A DNA stretch of 64,000 nucleotides from Mangifera indica (taxonomy: Eukaryota; Streptophyta; Magnoliopsida; Sapindales; Anacardiaceae), in the NCBI RefSeq assembly GCF_011075055.1, contig NC_058138.1, positions 19,566,928 to 19,630,927 of the forward strand. Reading direction: 5' to 3'. This document shows, one piece after another, positions 21,557 to 33,906 of this stretch (position 1 is the first letter of the stretch; every line of letters begins with the position of its first letter). The notes beneath the pieces are model-generated. The model worked only from the letters and a program-made list of their open reading frames with translations, did no database searches and had not been told where the DNA came from. A program made the translations under genes and the position numbers.

Positions 21557-24500
21557 TCAACACTCGCTAGTATCTGTATATAATTTCAAACTACACATTG
21601 GTGTGTGCAAAGATAATATGTTGTCAATATCCCAATCCGGGGCTGCATGCAGCCAACTTACCGTCTGTGCTCTAGCTGCTTTTACCACTCTTTTGGGACC
21701 ACCAAACGCTGAAGGACGTGATTGGATTGCTGGAGATGAATGTACTTGAGATCTCCTCCCATTTGAGCGCTTTGTTGATTGAAACTTCTGGTGTGTTTGG
21801 ATCATTGCCTTCAAACTCCCTTTATGGTTCAGAACTGAACGAAAATGGACTGTATCAACTGGTACATACTGGTACTTGTGGCCTTGATCGCATGGAGTAG
21901 TTGGTTTTGGCTGCGATCTTCCTTCCTTCCACAATAAGAATGATTGCTGCAGCCTAGATGGAACCTGCAAAGACAACAAATTAAATTAGCAAATAAGAAT
22001 ATAATTTTAATTTCCTCAAGTAAGGATCATTGATAACCAAACAATAAAATATATAATCCAGATAATGAAATCTCATCATAATGAGCAATTGAAGCAATTG
22101 TCAGAATAACTGCTAATACAAAAATACAACTCGCACAATTTACAGAAACTTGTTTCATGTTTGGGGAACTATTATCCACTCTTTAGTAAAGTTTTACATG
22201 CTCAATATATGTTATCTAAAAATAAATAAAATTATATATACAAACAAATTATACAAACTAACATGACAACTTGTGATTGGGTGATGTAATTATTTATTTT
22301 TTCTCTCACTTTATAATTATCCAATCAAATGCTACCACATTAGATTATATGAATAAGTTTATACAATTTATTTGTACATATAGTATTACTTTATTCGATA
22401 ATAAAACTTAAATCCTAATTTTCCATGCTTTTAAAGTTCAAACTATCACAAGATTTATCATCATAATAAGGAAAAGAATGTTTGATTTGTGATCCAAAAA
22501 AATTTCATTAACTGGGATAAAATCCAAAAGATCTCAAGTTTTATATCAGTAATTTTAATAATTGAAAATGTATTTGATATGATATTAATAAATGGTTGTC
22601 AAAGTTTACTTTTACACTATAGGAGAAAATTTTTTCATCTGTCTACTTTTACACTAGTTATTAGATTGTATCTGAAAACTGCTTCTAAAAACATTTTAAC
22701 CAAACGAATGATCATAAAATGTCTTCTATCCTTGTTTTTGAAAACAAAGTATTGTACTTAAATTCCAAATCAAACAGGTTTAATTTCCAAATCAAATACA
22801 AGAAGCAAATAATATACTCTTACGCAGAATTATCATTTCAACCACGGCAGAAAACAAGTACTCTTATACATGTGATACAAAAACTACTAACATAAGTCAT
22901 CCAATCCATGTGGCTGTTTTAACTGGTTTTTTTTTTTTAATGACCTGTTTTAACTGTTTATTGCTATAGACTGAAACTAAAACCACCCAAAAATTAAACC
23001 TAAGCGACATGTATTAGCAAGCAAATAACTTTTCACATTGACTACTATATTTCATAAGGGTCAGAACTCACCGATGAAACAAGGCTACGAGAAGCAAATG
23101 GTAATGATAACGAAGAAAAAGGAGATTCCCCAGATTTTCTCCCCGTCTGGTCATTCTTTGATGGGTCCTGATCTCCAGTAACAGATCCAAAACTGGATGG
23201 TGTATTATCTTCCTCCTCTTCTTCATCTTCCTCATCCTCATCCTCACTCACTCCTACCTTCTCTTCAGCTATAACCTCCTCAGCTTGTCTAGGCAAAGCA
23301 GAAATATCTTCTTCCTCAAAACCTGTTTCCACCTTCTTCTCTTCCTCTTTCTCTCTTCTCTTCAAATCCTCATCCAAGTCCTCAATTGCCTCCTCCAGAC
23401 ACAATTCAGCCTCAATAAGATCGAGTTCTTTTTCATAAAGCTGCATTTTCAACTCACTCACTTTCTTCTGCTCTTCAGTCCAATTCTCTAATTTATCAAG
23501 CACTGGCTTAAGTACCTTTTCTATGGCCATTACAATACGCTGCCACATGGTTTCTTTCTCCTCAACTGGTGGTTTTCCATAGAATTCGTCAAAACCAAGT
23601 GGCAGAAACTCAATCTCCTTGGAATCTATATCTTCCCCTTCTTTCAAAGGCGGCTGCCAAAATAATCGTATTCCATATTTTTCATCCTCAATATAATTAA
23701 TTAAACGACCAGTTGGTGTATGTAGGATGAGAGGATCCTCAGCATATATAAGCTTTGATGGATCTTCAGGATCAGGCTCTGGTTCCTTGTTAACCAGGAT
23801 AAATTCAGGAGGCTCCTCTGATACAGAAAAATGCAATGGACATCAAGCATAGCACATCCATTTCTAGCTAACAAGGCAGGTAGCTAATGCATCAGAAAAG
23901 TGCAGGAAATAAGAATGCTAACTGTAAAATCTAGAAATAATACGCATGATAAGTGCCACACCAGCAAATTTCTTATTAAAATAAAATGCCAGGTTTCTTA
24001 TAATTATCAGTCATTCAACAAATATAAACTGCCAAACATAAAAATCTATAGTCAAGTGAAAAGCAAAATAAATAACTTTATCCCTCTTATTTTGTCCTCT
24101 ATTTTGTTACACTGGATATAAAGAAATGACCAAGAAAAATGTAATTGGTTGATGATGAAAGTGCTCAGTAATAAAAGGAATGATACATTTATCTTTCAAG
24201 AAACACACAATTATTAGACACGAGATTTTGCCCTACTAGCAGTTAAAGAGTACCACTCACCTTTTCTACATCAAGAAACCGCCAATATAGGGTTAGCAGG
24301 ACATAGTAAATAAGAGAAGCAAATGACAAATAAATAAATAATATATGAAAGGAAAACTTAAGAAATTCTTGAACCTCATCAAAGAAGAGCACTTGTCTGA
24401 TGGGTTGCATATCACAAGCAGGCCATTTAAGAAACTTAACACCAATATGGGATAAAAAATTCTTCACACCAAACCAGAGAGAGAGAGAGGAGATGATGAG

Positions 24501-27500
24501 GATTATTTACCTTTCTGCCACCAGTATTCAAGTTCTGCAGGCATAGGTATCCTAAATGGAGATTTATAAAAAGAGTTTAACCATATTTCCCTCTCTTGAT
24601 CAACCTCATGAACATATGTTTTCCAATAATCAGGTACCTGCCAAATGGAAGCACTCATACCTCAGTTCCTTGAGAATTGCAAATGATTTTACCATGCAAA
24701 AATAAAGTTCAATTACCTCGTAGAACTGGTTAATGAAGCCTGGTGCCATCCACACATCTTCTTCTTCATAGAAATAGGGATGTTGAGGATCACTATATGG
24801 ACCCCTCTCTTCTCTAACCACTTCAACAAGGGAAAAAAAGGTTATTGATAAAGAGCTGTGAGTTGTGACAGTGACTGAAATTTTCCAAACCAAAAACAAT
24901 TATTATTGATAGCTCCAAACAATGTGCATGTCTAATTTATATCATTAAATGTCTCATCAGGTAAAACCATGAAAGAGGTACATTCCAGAAGATAGGATTC
25001 AGGGCAGGGCTTAGCATGAGGACTATAAGTTGAGCTTAAAACCAATGGCCAAAGTATAGGATGTCCAAAAGCTCTATTAAGGTAACCTAACGTTTTTCTT
25101 TTGGCCTCAGATAATCAGAGAATTGTTAAGGATTTTGAGTAAACATTCAACCAACAATTTGTGCAATTCCATATAGCAATCTCCTCAAATAACTTGGGTC
25201 ATCACATATAAACACCCAAATGAATGAGCACGATACTTTGTTGACAAGCACGGTAAGCCTATGATCCTATTGTCCCTTTTCAGTATTGCATACCTGCACT
25301 CAATTATAAGCTACCAGTTTGACGAGTTAAAAAGCAAACATTTCTACTTAGTTACAGGGTGGCATTTGCCTGGCTTCTACATGAACTATCTTACAATGAA
25401 AAGCTAGTCCTTCCAGATAAATTAATAATAAATAAAAATACATACTTCCATCTGGTTTGTTAACAAACATCCTAGCTTTAGCTGCAGCTACCTCCGCAAG
25501 ACCTGCATGCAGCTGAAAGACCCATAACATCAGTAAAACATCTGTACTCTAAATGACAGAGATTCTTTCTGCCACCACAACATAATTCATAAACAAGTAA
25601 AAAGCTTTAATATACTGTAACAGTCTCTTCATCACAACCCTCAGTAGTCTCCAGTAGCTCCCCAAAGTAGAACCTGCCCTGCATTTACAGAAGGATATCA
25701 AGTTGAATAGTAAAGGTCACTACAGATGTAATACATGAGGTTTATCACACCGGAGAAAAGAGGACATATAACAAGGGCAAATTAATTGCTAAATTTAAGA
25801 ACAAAACTGAATCATAACATCATATATAATGGACATCTCCATAAGTAATACTTCCATCTCGCATTTTGCAAAACTTTAACATATCAATTTCATATCTTTT
25901 CTAGCAAAAGGCAATAGTCATGGAATGGACTTAGAAGCACATAATGTCTAGACCCGTTTTACATTTATAATAAATTAAAGTTGAGCCCCCAACTTCAAAG
26001 AACTAGAAAACAGAAATGGATCCAGATATTGGTGGTTTTATTTCAGGGACCTACATAAATGGGGCTCTCATTGACTTCATATAGACCACAGCCATGCATT
26101 CTTCCAAGCTTCCACTGACCAGCATAGCGGTATCGACCTTTCTCACTGTATAAGATTCACTATCATCAATAATCTTGAAAAAGATTTCTTTGGACATAAA
26201 AGAACAATAAAAATAATCGCATATTATATCACTATGAAAAGAAATAGTCATACATATCTTAGCCCATTATAGACAAGAGAAGTGTTGACCTTAGATTCAC
26301 TTAATTTGGTAATCATAGCCAGAAAAAGCAAATTGTCTGAGTTGCCAATTAAGAGGGTAAGCTGGTTGTTGATACTAAACAATTATTCTGCATTTTTTTA
26401 AACCATCAATCCACTGAATTGCATGCTTAAGACATAGGATAAAGTTGCAGTTAAGAAGTTCCTTTAAGTAATTATGTCCACTTAATATTAATTGTGAGAG
26501 TACTAAATTATATCGACATTAAATAAGAAAGACAACTTTAAAAGAATGATTAACAAACTCATCTGGCACATTTATTTGAACATATTCATTACTGCAAGTC
26601 TTTTAATGATATTCAATGGACATGAGCATTCCTCTAATTTTTGTTACCATCTCATACCAACTTATCGATTGATTTAGTACAAAGTCTAATTAGTATTTAA
26701 TATTACATGAATGTAGACAATCCTAATTACCTCCTACACACTTGACATTATTTGGCGGATTAGCAAGGCCCATGGTCAAAACTTAGGGAAGTGCTTCACT
26801 TGGTAAAACTTAGATGTCCTAACTAGCAGCATTGAGATAGAACCCAAGGGCCTTCGCACACATCACAAGAATATGAAGTCCGATCCAAGCACAAACAGCA
26901 TAGATGATGAAAACAAAAAAGTATGCAGCAGTTAACTTATAAAAAGACAAATGAGAAAATCATTGTGTTGTGATTGAAATGAAAAGATTGGAGAGCTTCA
27001 AGATAAATCTTACGGTTTCCTCCCAAATTGTTTAATCCACTCGTCATTCTCATAAAAAGGTATTTCATAGCGGCCATCAGCCAAACGAATGCTATCTTCA
27101 ATATCCATCTCCAGCCATTCTCTGTCTTCTGGGGACATAAAATCTCTTGATATAAGTTTTCCTTCAGCACGCATCTTTGCTTCAAGCCTTGGGGGGAGAT
27201 GTGCAAAAAGCAACTTAATCAAGTTATACAACGTAGAGAATAACCATCCAGATTTCTAACCACTGAGTTAATAAAAGATGATAAACATACTTGGAACCTG
27301 GCACAGGTTCTATGTCAGGTATGTCAACTTCAACAACACCATGGCCATCTGGATTGTTCTGCAGCCATTCACCTTCATACCTAAAAAGCAAGAATTCTAT
27401 CAGAATTTTTCCCTTTAAAAAATATATATAACTTCCAAACCACATGACAAGTGTCAAACAGCATCAAAACACTAAATTAATTTTCAGTCCAAATTGAATA

Positions 27501-29709
27501 TGCAAGTGTCCTTCGAACTCAAATTGACTGAAAAGTAAATAACAAAGTGTTTTGGAGAGCAGTTAGCAAGAGAGAGATAATGTGAAATGAACCATGACAG
27601 CAACTACTAAGATAGATGCCAGACAAACCTGACTAGACCTTGCTCAGCAATGTAGACACCTTTTCCATGAGCCAAGTCATCCCAAACAGTGCCTTCATAT
27701 CTTGAACAAATAACATCATTGCAGTATTAAGTCATAGAATAAGATGAGACAATGGGGCACAGAGAGATCTTCAAATTAGTAGTTCAGACAAAATAAAATA
27801 TCACCTTTTCTCAAAACAACAACAAATCTCTCAATTAGCTCAGAAAATTTACATTAAAGAAACTCAGATCTAAAAACTAGGGAAATTTTGATACAAAAAA
27901 ACCAACATTGACAGAAATTAATTGATTGTTCCAGAAGCAACTTTATCCTAAGGACTTCCCACATCACCTAGCAGTGTTTTGATGTACTAAAATTCACGAC
28001 AATGGACAACAGAAATTTCCTCGAGGTTGAAAGACATCCAAAATCATACTTCATATCCTCTAGTAGCGTCAAGTAAATTTTGTTGTAACAACAGAATCAA
28101 GATTAGAGCAAAAGCTCCTTGTCATAAACCAGCTCTAAATATCCTTTTATTGAGGCAATAATCATTATAGTTAAAAGCAAAGAATTTTTTTAACAATAAG
28201 TACAATATAGTGATTAAGGAAAGACTATTCAGATATGCTGAAAGGGTGATATGCAGCCATCACACTTGGGAAAACCCTTAATCCTATCAATTTCTTGGAT
28301 AAACTATTTGGAGGTTCAAGTACCATATTGGCCCATATTCTATTAAATTGAAAAGTAAATATACATACTGCATTGCACTAAGTGTATGAAGTCTGTTACA
28401 TGAAAAAAATTATTAGAATCGATGGACCAAATTCCATGACACAGAAGAAAGCCATATACGCTTCCATAGAAAGGAACATCTTTTGAACAGACTTCATACA
28501 CTTAGATCCAATACGAATGCAAAATCTTTTGAGTACATAAATGAATATGCATTGAGAAAATTTGACAAAATCTCAAATGCAACATAACATGTAAACGCAA
28601 CCATAATATATGTTCCAAGATAAATATGAGCTAAAATAAGCTTGCAAGAGAACAATGTAGCTGATGTTAGCTCGTCAATGAAGTTGAATAAATCTAATCC
28701 CTCAATTACTGCCTTCTGGTTCAAAACTCCACTGGTGAAACGAATGTTGAAACTCCAATACAGTAAAGAACACAGACAACATTGAACAGACTTCATACAC
28801 TTAAATCTTTGACTATCACTGTCCGTTTAAATGAACAACATTCACACATTCGCAACAATTAGACCACAATCAATCAAAAAAATCTTAAAAAACCTAGGCA
28901 ACACCATTGTACTAATTATGTTACCGAAATGATATCATATACAATTCACATTCAAAATTTCCTTCAATATATTAAAGCTAAATGTTACTCCAGCACATGA
29001 GAAATTAACAAGATAAAAATAAACGAAAAACTTACGAGCTTCCATCAGCAAAAATGTAGCTGACCCAAGCGAGAAACTCCTCAATCCGATCCAATTCCTC
29101 AACCGCAGCCTTGGGATTGGCTATATCAAAATGATTATCCGGTATTGCCGGGTAGTATTTCCTATAGGGCAAAAAAAAGGGGGCAATAGGCGGGTCCCGA
29201 CCCTCCTCAATCTCCTCCATAACCACTTCCCAATCGTCTTCGTCAGCCCAAACCGGGTCCCAACCGGGTTTGGTCATTTTCCACGGAGCATCCGCCCACA
29301 TCTCTTTCAAATCCTCCTCCTTCCAATTCTCCGGGTCTGGGGGAAAATTATAAAGTTCTTCGTAGGTTACGTTGTCTCGCTCCTCTTCTTCTAGTCCCTC
29401 TCTAATTCCTCTGCTGTTTAGGAGCCGCGTGAAGCGGCGAATGTTGGTTTCGGCTGTGTTGTCCGATGGGGGTGGCTCGTCGCCAGGTCGGACGTAGACT
29501 AACGGCTCGTCCTCATTGTCTGTGACGTAGTAGTCGTCCTCGCCGATGGCTTCATCCTCGGAAGTCTCTGACGAATACTCTGACTCAATGGGGGGTTCTT
29601 CTTCTTTTTGGTCCTTTTCTTCTTGGTCCTCATTTTCTTCTTCTTCTTGGTCCTCGTTTTCTGATTCTTCTCGCTGTTGCTGCTGGGGTTTCTCTTCTCG
29701 GGTGGGCAT
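21557..29709 (-). CDS. TIC100: TIC100, MORN-repeat component of the plastid inner-envelope translocon
   Basis: TIC100 (EMB1211 in Arabidopsis) belongs to the 1-megadalton plastid inner-envelope import complex with TIC20, TIC56 and TIC214. Eleven coding exons: 29036-29709, 27629-27700, 27291-27380, 27014-27187, 26055-26145, 25616-25678, 25446-25512, 24717-24820, 24511-24637, 23072-23817 and 21557-21964. All are GT-AG and in phase, giving 871 residues, in line with a roughly 100-kDa family member. The N-terminal 90 residues are extremely Glu/Asp/Gln-rich. MORN-type repeats lie at about 226-270 (YEGTVWDDLAHGKG, YEGEWLQNNPDGHG) and about 344-375 (YAGQWKLGRMHGCG). Aromatic and acidic segments follow (YSDPQHPYFYEEEDVW), then a coiled coil (about 575-650), an acidic tract and a basic Ser-rich tail. 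No transmembrane segment is visible. A possible donor inside the last exon (ACG/GTAAGT) could give an alternative C-terminus. Confidence 0.93.
22226..22390. mobile_element. MITE in the last TIC100 intron
   Basis: The left edge contains TATATATACAAACAAATTAT. The right edge, reverse complemented, contains CTATATGTACAAATAAATTG. This gives imperfect terminal inverted repeats of about 27 bp that continue as ACAAACT and ATAAACT. The interior has GTGATTGGGTGATGTAATTA. There is no coding capacity. It sits in the intron between coding exons 10 and 11 (21,965-23,071). Confidence 0.6.
28378..28804. repeat. Three-copy 20-mer repeat cluster in TIC100 intron 1
   Basis: GAACAGACTTCATACACTTA occurs at 28485-28504 and again at 28784-28803, a perfect 20-bp direct repeat 299 bp apart. 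Its inverse, TAAGTGTATGAAGTCTGTT, occurs at 28379-28397. The inverted pair could form a hairpin with a loop of about 87 nt in the pre-mRNA. The stretch between the direct copies is open for 100 codons on the - strand, but the peptide resembles nothing I know and is probably chance. Confidence 0.85.
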
Positions 29710-29933
29710 TTTAGAGTAGTGTGACTATTTGAGTAAGAAGATAAGGTGAAGTTTACAAAGCAAATAAGGGTTTATACGGTAGATTTTGTATTGCTTGGCT
29801 TTGTTTGATTTCGCGTTATCTGCACCTCAAAAAGGCTCAAATTTTTAACCGGAAGGAAGGAGTCTTATTTCCCACCAAACTAGGTAATTCGAAGTCTGAA
29901 AAATCTTTTTTTTTTTAATCCACTTTGGGTCGG

Positions 29934-30199
29934 TAGGGTTAGAGTCGAATTGAGTTCATTCAAATTCAAGCTCAAGCAAACCCGAAATGAGCCAGCCTTG
30001 TATGAGTTCGATCGAGTTACTCACCAAATTTTTCAATTAAAAATTTTGATACAAAATAATATCGTTTTAATCAATATGTATTAAAATAACGTCGTTTTAA
30101 TAACAAAAAATAAGTCAAATCAAATTCAAACTGAGTTTGAGCTTAGCTTTCATGAGCTCGAGCTAAGCTTGAACTCAACTCAATTCGAATCTAACCCTA
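29934..30199. mobile_element. MITE with 23-bp terminal inverted repeats upstream of TIC100
   Basis: The left end reads TAGGGTTAGAGTCGAATTGA and the reverse-complemented right end reads TAGGGTTAGATTCGAATTGA, with one mismatch over about 23 bp. The element is 266 bp. The flanking octamers TGGGTCGG and TATGTCAG share five of eight bases, a weak target duplication. The interior is made of AGCTCGAGCTAAGCTTGAAC-type subpalindromes. It lies about 225 bp upstream of the TIC100 start codon, close to or inside its promoter. Confidence 0.7.
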
Positions 30200-31654
30200 T
30201 ATGTCAGTATTTTAAGTAAAATTAGTTAGCTTTTGGATAATCAGGTTAAAAAAACAAAAATACAGATCATAACTTTTTATATATATTAAAAATAAATAAT
30301 AATTTGACTCTCAAATTTTGTTAAATACAATTTCTATCATGTTTTATAGAACAAATTAACTTAAAATAGTCATAATAACAGTTGAAATCACTTTGAATCA
30401 ATGTGATTTTAATCAAAATTATAATAAAATGATGCAATTCCACTAAGAATATCAGTAGAATAGTGGATTCAATTAAAATTGCACTATTAATTCCGATTGA
30501 AATTTTACAAAAGTTGTGTGATTTCAAATAAAATCACATCAATATGGTGTCAGTCTATTCAAAATCGTATGATATCGTATGATTTCAATTAAATTGTACT
30601 ATTTTAATATGATTTTGGCTTAATCATACTATTTTAAAATGATTATAATTAAATTACACCATTTCAATCTATTTTAATCTTAATTTTAGTTACGATCAAT
30701 GTGTTTATAATTTTAGTTAGATAAGAGGTACAAAAGGCGAAAAAGAAAGATAAAGAAAGAATAATAATGATAAAAAGAAAGAAAGACGATGAGAAAGATA
30801 GAAAAGTAAGGAAAAAAAAGATGGAGTTATACGTGTTTAATTTTATATATGCCATTTATTCCATATTTTAATATTAACATTTTATTTTTTGGATTAATTT
30901 TTTCATTGTTATTCTTAAAATAAATTTAAAAGTTAAAAAAGGATTTTAAAAAATTATACAAATTATCCCAAAAATATTATACAATTAAAAATAATAAAAA
31001 AATTATTGATTAAAATAAATGCTACTATTTGAAGAAAAAATTGTATATATAAAATAATTAAACTTACAAATTTATATTATTTGCGACTGGATCTAAATTA
31101 TATTTTATTTAACAATATTTGAATAGCATAAAAAATATTAAGGTTTATGAGATAATAGTGAGACAGGAGAGGTAGTGGATAGGAATAGGAAATTACATTG
31201 ATTTTTAATTAATTTAATATAAAATTATTTTTATTTTTGTAAGAATTATCAAAAAGTGGAGCTTATTAAATAAATTACTGGGTGCGAGCAGGTCCACTCC
31301 AATGATTTTTTACCTCACTTTACATTCAATATGCATACTTTTGCCCCCTAAATAATATTTTCCAATATTAATTATTTTATTATTTAGTATCAGTAAATTA
31401 CAATTTCGAAAGTTAAAAATATTGTAGAAAAAGAAAAAGGTTAACTGGAATATAAAGGTAATTATTTGTTTCATTTTTTATTTAAAAAATCACATTTATT
31501 AAATAAAATAACACTATTAAAGGCCATTGAGTCAGAACTCAATTTTTTTTTTGTATAATATCATGTTGAGTCAGAACTCAATAGCGTTTCTTAGTGGGGT
31601 TGGGTACTAAGTATACAAACTTTTAAAGGCTATTTCATTATCAAGTAATAACAA
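30200..31654. other. AT-rich spacer
   Basis: It contains short degenerate reiterations of the type AATTAAATTGCACTATT and AAAATCACAT (about 30,370-30,660) and a purine-rich run near 30,740-30,830. No credible gene is visible on either strand. Confidence 0.55.
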
Positions 31655-32396
31655 GGCCAAAGGATTATTTTCCACCCAAAGTATGCGTTTTTTATCAAGT
31701 TTCCCTTTATTAACTTTTAAAATGTCATTTACCTATTTATAACCTATTAAAATTAACAATTTTAAGGGTATTATCATCATTTTATTAAAAATAACTTAAA
31801 TTTTATTTTATTTTTCTCCTAAACCTTAAAAAATAACAATTTTTTCCAATCCAAGTTTTAAAAAATTGTATTTTCCCCCCTAAGATTTTCAATTTTTTAG
31901 TTAGTTTTCTGGTGTCGTTTCTTCCTCTCTGACAACCTCCAGGCGACTCCTCTTCCTTTCCAAAAGAAGACCTATGGGAAGACGACTGTCTTCCCAGACG
32001 AAGAACTTCGTCTCCCAAGGCCAAGCCGACGCCGATCGAGCCTCTAAATGGGAGGAAAACATTCGCCAGAAGGAGAGGTTGTTTCGGGAGGGAGAGGCCG
32101 TCGGCAATGGAGCCGAAACGGTCGCCAGAGATTTCAAAACCAAACCCTAGGGTGAAACTGCCATTTTTTAAAACTTAGGCTAGAGGAAAATTTTAGTTTT
32201 TAAAGTTTAGGGGGACAAAATTAGATTCTATTTTAGTTTATTTTTAATATTATAGCAAAAATGATGATTTTACCCCTACCACCGTTAGGGTTTGGTTAAA
32301 TCTAACCAGCCATGGATGGGTGTTTAGTGTTTCCATAGTTAAATGAGGGACTTTTGAGAAAACATCAAACCTTGGGTGGGAAATAGTCGTTTGGCC
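31655..32396. mobile_element. Mutator-like non-autonomous element with ~60-bp TIRs
   Basis: The left terminus (31,655-31,724) begins GGCCAAAGGATTATTTTCCA and continues CCCAAAGTATGCGTTTTTTA. The reverse complement of the right terminus (32,338-32,396) begins GGCCAAACGACTATTTCCCA and continues CCCAAGGTTTGATGTTTTCT. The inverted repeats are thus about 60 bp at roughly 75-80% identity by eye. A further terminus-like segment ending in GGCC lies just outside at 32,397-32,439. The interior has a GC-richer 200-bp core, possibly captured sequence. No transposase frame is present, and no clear 9-bp target duplication was found. Confidence 0.65.
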
Positions 32397-32980
32397 AAAA
32401 ATGTAACTAAACTTTGAGTGGGTAATAGGGCCATTGGCCTAGCAATTTTTCACAACGCTACAGCCCGCCCGGGTCCCTGTGTACCAACTGGACCACCTGT
32501 CCAGGTCAAGTCAGCCCTACTACTTACCTCTAAATAAATATTATCCATTAACTCACTTATACTATGACTTCAATGCAATATCCAATGAAAATTGTGGAAA
32601 TACGCAGAGGTGAAAAATGTGAGTATTTTAGAGATATTTTTGCAGTGTTTTGTCTATTCGGGGTCTATTTTAGTGCAACAGACTGCCTTTATGTATGTGT
32701 TTGGATCAGCACCTTATGATATAAAAATAATTAATCTAAAATGCATTAATGTTATTTCAATAAAGAGAGAAAGAATGGAGAGCATAATTGTAACGAATTA
32801 GACAGCAAAAAGCATAGGTTATAATTAATTAATTTTTTTATCATATTCCTTTACTTACATTAGAATAAAAACTAGTATCTTTAAGTCGGTTGAAAGCATT
32901 ACTGATTCCTTTCTGCCTTCTAAACCACCTGTTTTACTAATTACCTTAATTAATAGCACCTTAACTACATTTTTTTTAAT
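32397..32980. other. Spacer downstream of the 226-residue gene
   Basis: It contains the extra terminus-like segment (to 32,439), a short GC-rich stretch at about 32,460-32,520 and AT-rich sequence that probably includes the 3' UTR of the gene whose stop is at 32,981. No other gene is seen. Confidence 0.5.
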
Positions 32981-33661
32981 TTAATTACCTAGATTAATGC
33001 CCTTTCGTCTACCTCTTTGTCCTTTGCAGGGCTCCAAAAGGAGGACCGAGTCTCTGTACCTGGACGGCAAAACCTGGCTCCTCCCTCTTTTCGATCTCAC
33101 CACCGGTGACGTATCCTCCACATCCACCGACGTCACTCTTTTGGATGCACTCGGTGTTGGTTCGGTGTTGTTCAGGTGCTGAGTCTGAGTGAGTTCCTTG
33201 TCTGGACTCGGACACTCCAACTCAGTTCTTGAAATCAGCTCCGCAGCCTCAATAAGCAAAGTTATATTGTTACTGCCGTTTTGCGATTCTTTTCCTCGAA
33301 ACGTCACCGTTTCGACAACATCTTCATCGTCTTCTTGTTTGATGATCCTCTTGCTTTGTTGAGCAACTTCAGTGGTTGTTGTTTCCTGCAAATTGGTGAT
33401 ATCTGAAGAAGAACCGTCGGTTGTTTTCTCACTGTCGATTTGTTTTCCCACAAAGCTACAAGCACTTAAATCTAAAGACTCCGACTCTCTGAATTCCAAA
33501 AAAGGACCGACGAAACATTTGTTCAAATCAACATCAAAACCTCCGTTGATAGACGTTGGAGGTGGAATAGAAGAGATGATATGAAGAATCTTCTTCAAAC
33601 AAGCTTGAGCCTTGGAGCATCCATGGCTTACATTACTTGAGCAGTAACCGAATGAAGACAT
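32981..33661 (-). CDS. Unrecognised single-exon nuclear-type protein (226 aa)
   Basis: I cannot name a function. It is one uninterrupted frame of 226 residues starting MSSFGYCSSNV. The base composition is clearly richer in GC than its flanks, with codon-like structure. The N-terminal part (about 10-60) has a Cys/Lys helix (SKAQACLKKILHIISSIPPP) and DVDLNKCFVGPFLEF. The middle is Ser/Thr/Glu-rich and probably disordered. The C-terminal 45 residues are basic and look like the conserved core: SPVVRSKRGRSQVLPSRYRD, then SVLLLEP, then a KGQRGRRKG cluster that could be a nuclear localisation signal. The RSQVLPSRYRDSVL motif is one I associate with a small family of uncharacterised plant proteins. 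There is no signal peptide. The promoter has several ACGT-core motifs. Confidence 0.75.
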   Translation of the reverse strand: MSSFGYCSSNVSHGCSKAQACLKKILHIISSIPPPTSINGGFDVDLNKCFVGPFLEFRESESLDLSACSFVGKQIDSEKTTDGSSSDITNLQETTTTEVAQQSKRIIKQEDDEDVVETVTFRGKESQNGSNNITLLIEAAELISRTELECPSPDKELTQTQHLNNTEPTPSASKRVTSVDVEDTSPVVRSKRGRSQVLPSRYRDSVLLLEPCKGQRGRRKGINLGN

Positions 33662-33815
33662 ATTCTGAAGGACGAATTGAAGTCAAGCGCTTTTTGCTAG
33701 CCTCCTATCTTTACACTAATAAAATCTGAAAAATCTTTAGTAATTTTTGATATTCTAATACTAGAGTGACGGGTGGGTATATTGAAGAGGAACGTTGATC
33801 GGATTGGTGCTTTAA

Positions 33816-33906
33816 TGACGTGGCAAACAAGTTGGAAAACGAGGTATCACGTGGTGAAATGTGATTGGATATAACAATGGGTTGGCACGTAGGAAACTGA
33901 CGTGAC
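33816..33906 (-). promoter_or_regulatory. Cluster of four ACGT-core (ABRE/G-box/UPRE-like) motifs
   Basis: Within 91 bp upstream of the 226-residue gene lie TGACGTGGC (33816-33824), a palindromic CACGTG G-box (33848-33853), CACGT (33886-33890) and TGACGTGAC (33898-33906). ACGT cores bind plant bZIP factors. ACGTGGC is an ABA-response element type, and TGACGTG(G/A) also matches unfolded-protein-response elements. The cluster lies about 155-245 bp upstream of the start codon, where functional elements usually sit. Confidence 0.6.

Noticed and set aside
28494..28796. A 100-codon hydrophobic frame in TIC100 intron 1
   Set aside because: It lies between direct repeats, shows no recognisable family and has biased AT-rich composition. 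A chance frame is most likely.
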